NCBI GenBank assembly: GCA_031417525.1
Contig: JANOVT010000332.1
Coordinates: 1 to 64,000 of the forward strand
From: JAIBBG01 sp031417525
GTDB taxonomy: Bacteria; Bacteroidota; Bacteroidia; Flavobacteriales_D; Sanyastnellaceae
Reading direction: 5' to 3'
Length of the DNA: 64,000 nt
The position numbers were made by a program, and so were the translations under genes. The stretch's first letter is position 1. Every line of letters begins with the position of its first letter. This document shows, in pieces, positions 61,284 through 64,000 of the stretch. The notes below the pieces were generated by a model that did not search any database, was not told where the DNA came from, and saw only the letters and a program-made list of their open reading frames with translations.

Positions 61284-62345
61284 TTATCTATACCTCTTAA
61301 CAAAGCGAGTCAGATTAACCTCTTTCATCAGAGGTTCATTTTGTGTCAGATGTTTGACAAAATGAGACGCAAAAAATGGAATCATCATTACGCCTTTGGA
61401 TCCAAAGCCATTAAAAATTCCTTTGAGTGGATTTTCAGGATCCATACCCAATACGGGAATTCGATCAGGGACAGTTGGCCGATAGCCGGCGAGGTGCTCT
61501 ATCACCTCATAATCAAAGCCAGCAACTTTCATAAAATCATTCAACAATTCCAATTTACCTTCTTCTGTGGGATGAATATGTTCAGGAAATAATTCAAACG
61601 TCGCCCCCAATCTGTATATGTCATTCTCAACAGGAACAATAAATTTTCCAAAGTTGATCATTCTTTTGGTTTTGAGATTTGGTATTCGAAGCGTGAGAAC
61701 CTGACCTTTATTGGGTGTCACCGGAATCCAGTTCAATAAAACATCCTGTATAATTTTTGATCCTGTGCATTGAATCACAATTTGACCCTCCGCTAATAGT
61801 TGTTTCTCTTCCTCAGCAGTAAAACTTTGGATCTGCAATTTATTCTTTGCACTAAAATGTTCGCGTATGATATCGAGCGTATCAAGAACATTTAACCAAC
61901 CGGCCTGAGTTGCAATGCCGTGTCCAAATGGTTGAAGAAACTCATTTGCAAAATCAACATCCTGTTTATCAGTAAGGAAAGCCTTCAATTCCGGATGCAA
62001 GCTCCTCTGGTCCCAATCATTTGCGGAATGAACATCCGGAAAAACACGAATCAATTCCAAAGAATGAAAAACATCAACGTTGAATTTTTTTTCCAGACCG
62101 TGGTAAAAAGATTCTGCGACGGGCAACACTGCATGCGCCAGCCAGCTTTCATGTAAGTTTTTAAACGAAACAGGATTCCACATTCCAGCGGCTACTTTGC
62201 TGGAGGAGGAGAGCCTGCCATCATCGATGATGACAACATCATAGTTCAGTTCATCCAGCATATAGCCAAGAATACTTCCTGCCAGACCCTGACCAATAAT
62301 ATGTATACGGCGTTTTTCGACATTCGCCGGCGCAAGGAGAGGCAT
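61284..62345 (-). CDS. FAD-dependent oxidoreductase (DAO family)
   Basis: A 353-residue flavoprotein. The dinucleotide-binding site IHIIGQGLAGSILGYML is near the N-terminus (residues 14-30), followed by DVVIIDDGRLSSSSKVAAGMWNPVSF. The C-terminal region GKFIVPVENDIYRLGATFE and YRPTVPDRIPVLG, then GIFNGFGSKGVMMIPFFA, matches the DAO superfamily (D-amino acid oxidase, glycine oxidase, MnmC). Substrate not identified. It begins 14 bases downstream of kbl, so a link to amino-acid metabolism is possible. Confidence 0.88.
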   Translation of the reverse strand: MPLLAPANVEKRRIHIIGQGLAGSILGYMLDELNYDVVIIDDGRLSSSSKVAAGMWNPVSFKNLHESWLAHAVLPVAESFYHGLEKKFNVDVFHSLELIRVFPDVHSANDWDQRSLHPELKAFLTDKQDVDFANEFLQPFGHGIATQAGWLNVLDTLDIIREHFSAKNKLQIQSFTAEEEKQLLAEGQIVIQCTGSKIIQDVLLNWIPVTPNKGQVLTLRIPNLKTKRMINFGKFIVPVENDIYRLGATFELFPEHIHPTEEGKLELLNDFMKVAGFDYEVIEHLAGYRPTVPDRIPVLGMDPENPLKGIFNGFGSKGVMMIPFFASHFVKHLTQNEPLMKEVNLTRFVKRYR

Positions 62346-62359
62346 CTGAAATTATTCTG

Positions 62360-63556
62360 CTATTTGATCACGCCAAGCTCTTTACCAACTTTGGTGAAAG
62401 CAACGATTGCTTTTTCGATGTGAGTAGTTTCATGCGCTGCAGAAAGTTGAACGCGTATTCTGGCTTGTTCTTTCGGCACCACAGGAAAGAAAAAACCAAT
62501 TACATAAATTCCTTCGTCCAACAATTTATTCGCAAAATCCTGAGCAAGTTTTGCATCATAAAGCATCACAGGCACAATTGCTGAATCACCGTCACGAATA
62601 TCAAAACCAGCCGCTTTAATTCCGGTTTTAAATTGTTTGATATTACGTTCAAGATTATCACGCAGTTCTGTCGTTTTACTAAGCATATCGAAAACGGCAA
62701 TGCTCGCGCCGACAATACTCGGCGCCAGGGAATTGGAAAACAAGTATGGGCGTGAACGTTGGCGCAATAATTCGATGATTTCTTTTCTACCGGAAGTAAA
62801 ACCACCCATAGCCCCGCCCAAAGCTTTTCCTAATGTCCCTGTGATAATGTCAATTCGGCCAAGTACATTTTTCAATTCAATCGTACCTCTTCCGGTTTTA
62901 CCAATGAAGCCGGTAGCGTGGCATTCATCTACCATAACCATCGCATCATATTTATCAGCGAGATCACAGATTTTATCCAATTGGGCAACATAACCATCCA
63001 TGGAAAACACACCATCCGTTACGATCAGTCGGAATCGGGTTCCGGCAGCAACGGCAGCGACGAGTTGTTCTTCCAGATCTGCCATGTTATTGTTTTTATA
63101 ACGATATCGTTGCGCCTTACATAATCTGACACCATCAATAATGGAAGCATGATTCAATTCATCACTGATAATCGCATCCTTTTCATTGAGAAGCGGTTCG
63201 AAAACGCCACCGTTGGCATCGAATGCAGCTGCATACAGAATCGTATCCTCGGTATGAAGAAACTCAGTAATCTTCTGTTCGAGTTCCTTGTGAATGTCTT
63301 GAGTACCACAAATAAATCGTACACTGCTCATTCCAAAACCATGGGTATCAATAGCTCTTTTTGCCGCTTCTGTGACAGCCGGATGAGATGACAGCCCCAG
63401 ATAATTATTCGCACAAAAATTCAATGCTTCTCTACCATCGGAGGTTTTGATTGAAGCACCTTGAGGTGTCGTAATTATTCTTTCGCGTTTGTAAAGTCCG
63501 GCATCTTCGATAGCCTTAAGTTCTGATTTGAGATGTTCTTGAAGACCTGTGTACAT
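62360..63556 (-). CDS. kbl: Glycine C-acetyltransferase (2-amino-3-ketobutyrate CoA ligase)
   Basis: A 398-residue PLP enzyme of the alpha-oxoamine synthase family. It condenses glycine and acetyl-CoA, or cleaves 2-amino-3-ketobutyrate, in threonine breakdown. Landmarks: INFCANNYLGLS-type opening (NFCANNYLGLSSHP), YAAAFDANGGVFEPL, DELNHASIIDGVRL, VMVDECHATGFIG and the PLP lysine in TGTLGKALGGAMGG near residue 242. RIRVQLSAAHE closes the fold. Length is that of the Escherichia coli enzyme. The partner threonine dehydrogenase is not in this window. Confidence 0.94.
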   Translation of the reverse strand: MYTGLQEHLKSELKAIEDAGLYKRERIITTPQGASIKTSDGREALNFCANNYLGLSSHPAVTEAAKRAIDTHGFGMSSVRFICGTQDIHKELEQKITEFLHTEDTILYAAAFDANGGVFEPLLNEKDAIISDELNHASIIDGVRLCKAQRYRYKNNNMADLEEQLVAAVAAGTRFRLIVTDGVFSMDGYVAQLDKICDLADKYDAMVMVDECHATGFIGKTGRGTIELKNVLGRIDIITGTLGKALGGAMGGFTSGRKEIIELLRQRSRPYLFSNSLAPSIVGASIAVFDMLSKTTELRDNLERNIKQFKTGIKAAGFDIRDGDSAIVPVMLYDAKLAQDFANKLLDEGIYVIGFFFPVVPKEQARIRVQLSAAHETTHIEKAIVAFTKVGKELGVIK

Positions 63557-63634
63557 GGATTCTAATTTTGGCTGAAATTATTGAAGAATAACTGAAGAAA
63601 AGACCAGATGAATAGAATTGATTCGATACTCCGT

Positions 63635-64000
63635 TTAGTTGACGTAGTAAGTTAGTCCAAAACCAACAATTCTGTAAAAAACATTTCCGCTAAACCACCT
63701 GATGTTTGTGTCCACGCTATCATGTATATCCGTCGTGGTATAGTCCAATCTTACCGGACAACGGTATTTAAAAATTTCACCTGAAATAAAGACGCAGCAG
63801 ACGTCTTCAAAAAACTTAAAAGAATATCCCAATCTAAAACCAGGGCTTATACTTATACCATAAGTTGGCAGATCGTAACTTCTTACCTGAACTTCCTTTC
63901 GGTAATTATCACCATCATGTTTAAGATCATACGACGCAGAAAAGAATACATTTTGTGCAACAAGTCCAAGATTGAATTTCGGAGTCAAAATCCATTGACC
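63635..64000 (-). CDS. Outer-membrane beta-barrel-like protein, partial at window end
   Basis: The C-terminal part of a protein whose start lies beyond the right edge; the frame is open to 64000. The visible residues show alternating beta strands (FNLGLVAQNVFFSASYDLKHDG, GISISPGFRLGYSFKFFED, NVFYRIVGFGLTYYVN), ending in an aromatic strand as barrel proteins do. No specific family is assigned. The nearest gene is kbl, 78 bases away, in the same direction. Confidence 0.65.
   Translation of the reverse strand, partial: GQWILTPKFNLGLVAQNVFFSASYDLKHDGDNYRKEVQVRSYDLPTYGISISPGFRLGYSFKFFEDVCCVFISGEIFKYRCPVRLDYTTTDIHDSVDTNIRWFSGNVFYRIVGFGLTYYVN

Noticed and set aside
1..64000. Search for tRNA, rRNA and known riboswitches
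   Set aside because: I saw no cloverleaf with conserved arms and no rRNA sequence; absence is by eye only and a covariance-model scan could still find a small RNA.

Overview
This window is chromosomal DNA from a member of the Bacteroidota. The evidence is a complete type IX secretion / gliding core (gldK-L-M-N plus a PorP/SprF barrel), five large secreted proteins of the T9SS-cargo type (four with a recognisable C-terminal sorting domain), an A-rich translation context without Shine-Dalgarno dependence, and several promoters of the Bacteroidota type (TTTG, spacer, TAnnTTTG). The placement of topA and a ureohydrolase-like gene beside PorP and gldKLMN fits Flavobacteriales or a related order, but the sequence does not fix the family.

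Layout. 0.4-4.3 kb: a metal-binding lipoprotein, an EamA transporter, then rplU-rpmA (with promoter and terminator) and serS. 4.4-10.1 kb: a lipoprotein overlapping a large TPR protein, then a 988-residue T9SS cargo protein. 10.2-16.3 kb: a leftward ECF sigma / anti-sigma / DUF4097 operon, a divergent 1178-residue T9SS cargo protein, and on its far side a truncated second copy of the sigma gene with its upstream region. 16.5-23.2 kb: a choice-of-anchor L cargo protein and the class Ia ribonucleotide reductase pair nrdB-nrdA. 23.9-29.2 kb: secA and a translationally coupled pair of secreted proteins. 29.5-42.5 kb, all leftward: an ABC-F ATPase, the T9SS operon PorP-gldK-gldL-gldM-gldN, a ureohydrolase-like protein that has lost metal ligands, a zeta-type kinase overlapping a small gene, and topA. 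42.8-51.4 kb, rightward: another cargo protein, then miaB, a sigma-54 activator, lptE, a TPR-like gene, secG, groES and groEL. 51.5-64 kb: small membrane proteins, an AI-2E family transporter, a YqeY protein, a retropepsin-like protease, a four-gene leftward cluster (YfiR, two paralogous TPR proteins, a HAMP-PP2C phosphatase), ferritin, an FAD oxidoreductase, kbl and a partial outer-membrane protein.

How it works together. Much of the window serves envelope export: SecA and SecG take cargo across the inner membrane, GldKLMN and PorP form the T9SS machinery, and the large proteins ending in sorting domains are probable substrates. The rest is core housekeeping (translation, dNTP synthesis, chaperonin, topoisomerase, tRNA modification).

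Most unusual points: (1) the partial duplication of the ECF sigma gene on both sides of a T9SS adhesin, where a 36-nt upstream block is identical in both copies and the codon pattern shows that translation starts upstream of the first ATG; (2) intergenic inverted repeats and short-word tandem arrays unrelated to coding features; (3) the ureohydrolase-like pseudoenzyme beside the T9SS genes; (4) the kinase/small-protein overlapping pair; (5) the YfiR-TPR-TPR-PP2C cluster. No CRISPR array, IS element, prophage, tRNA or rRNA was seen.
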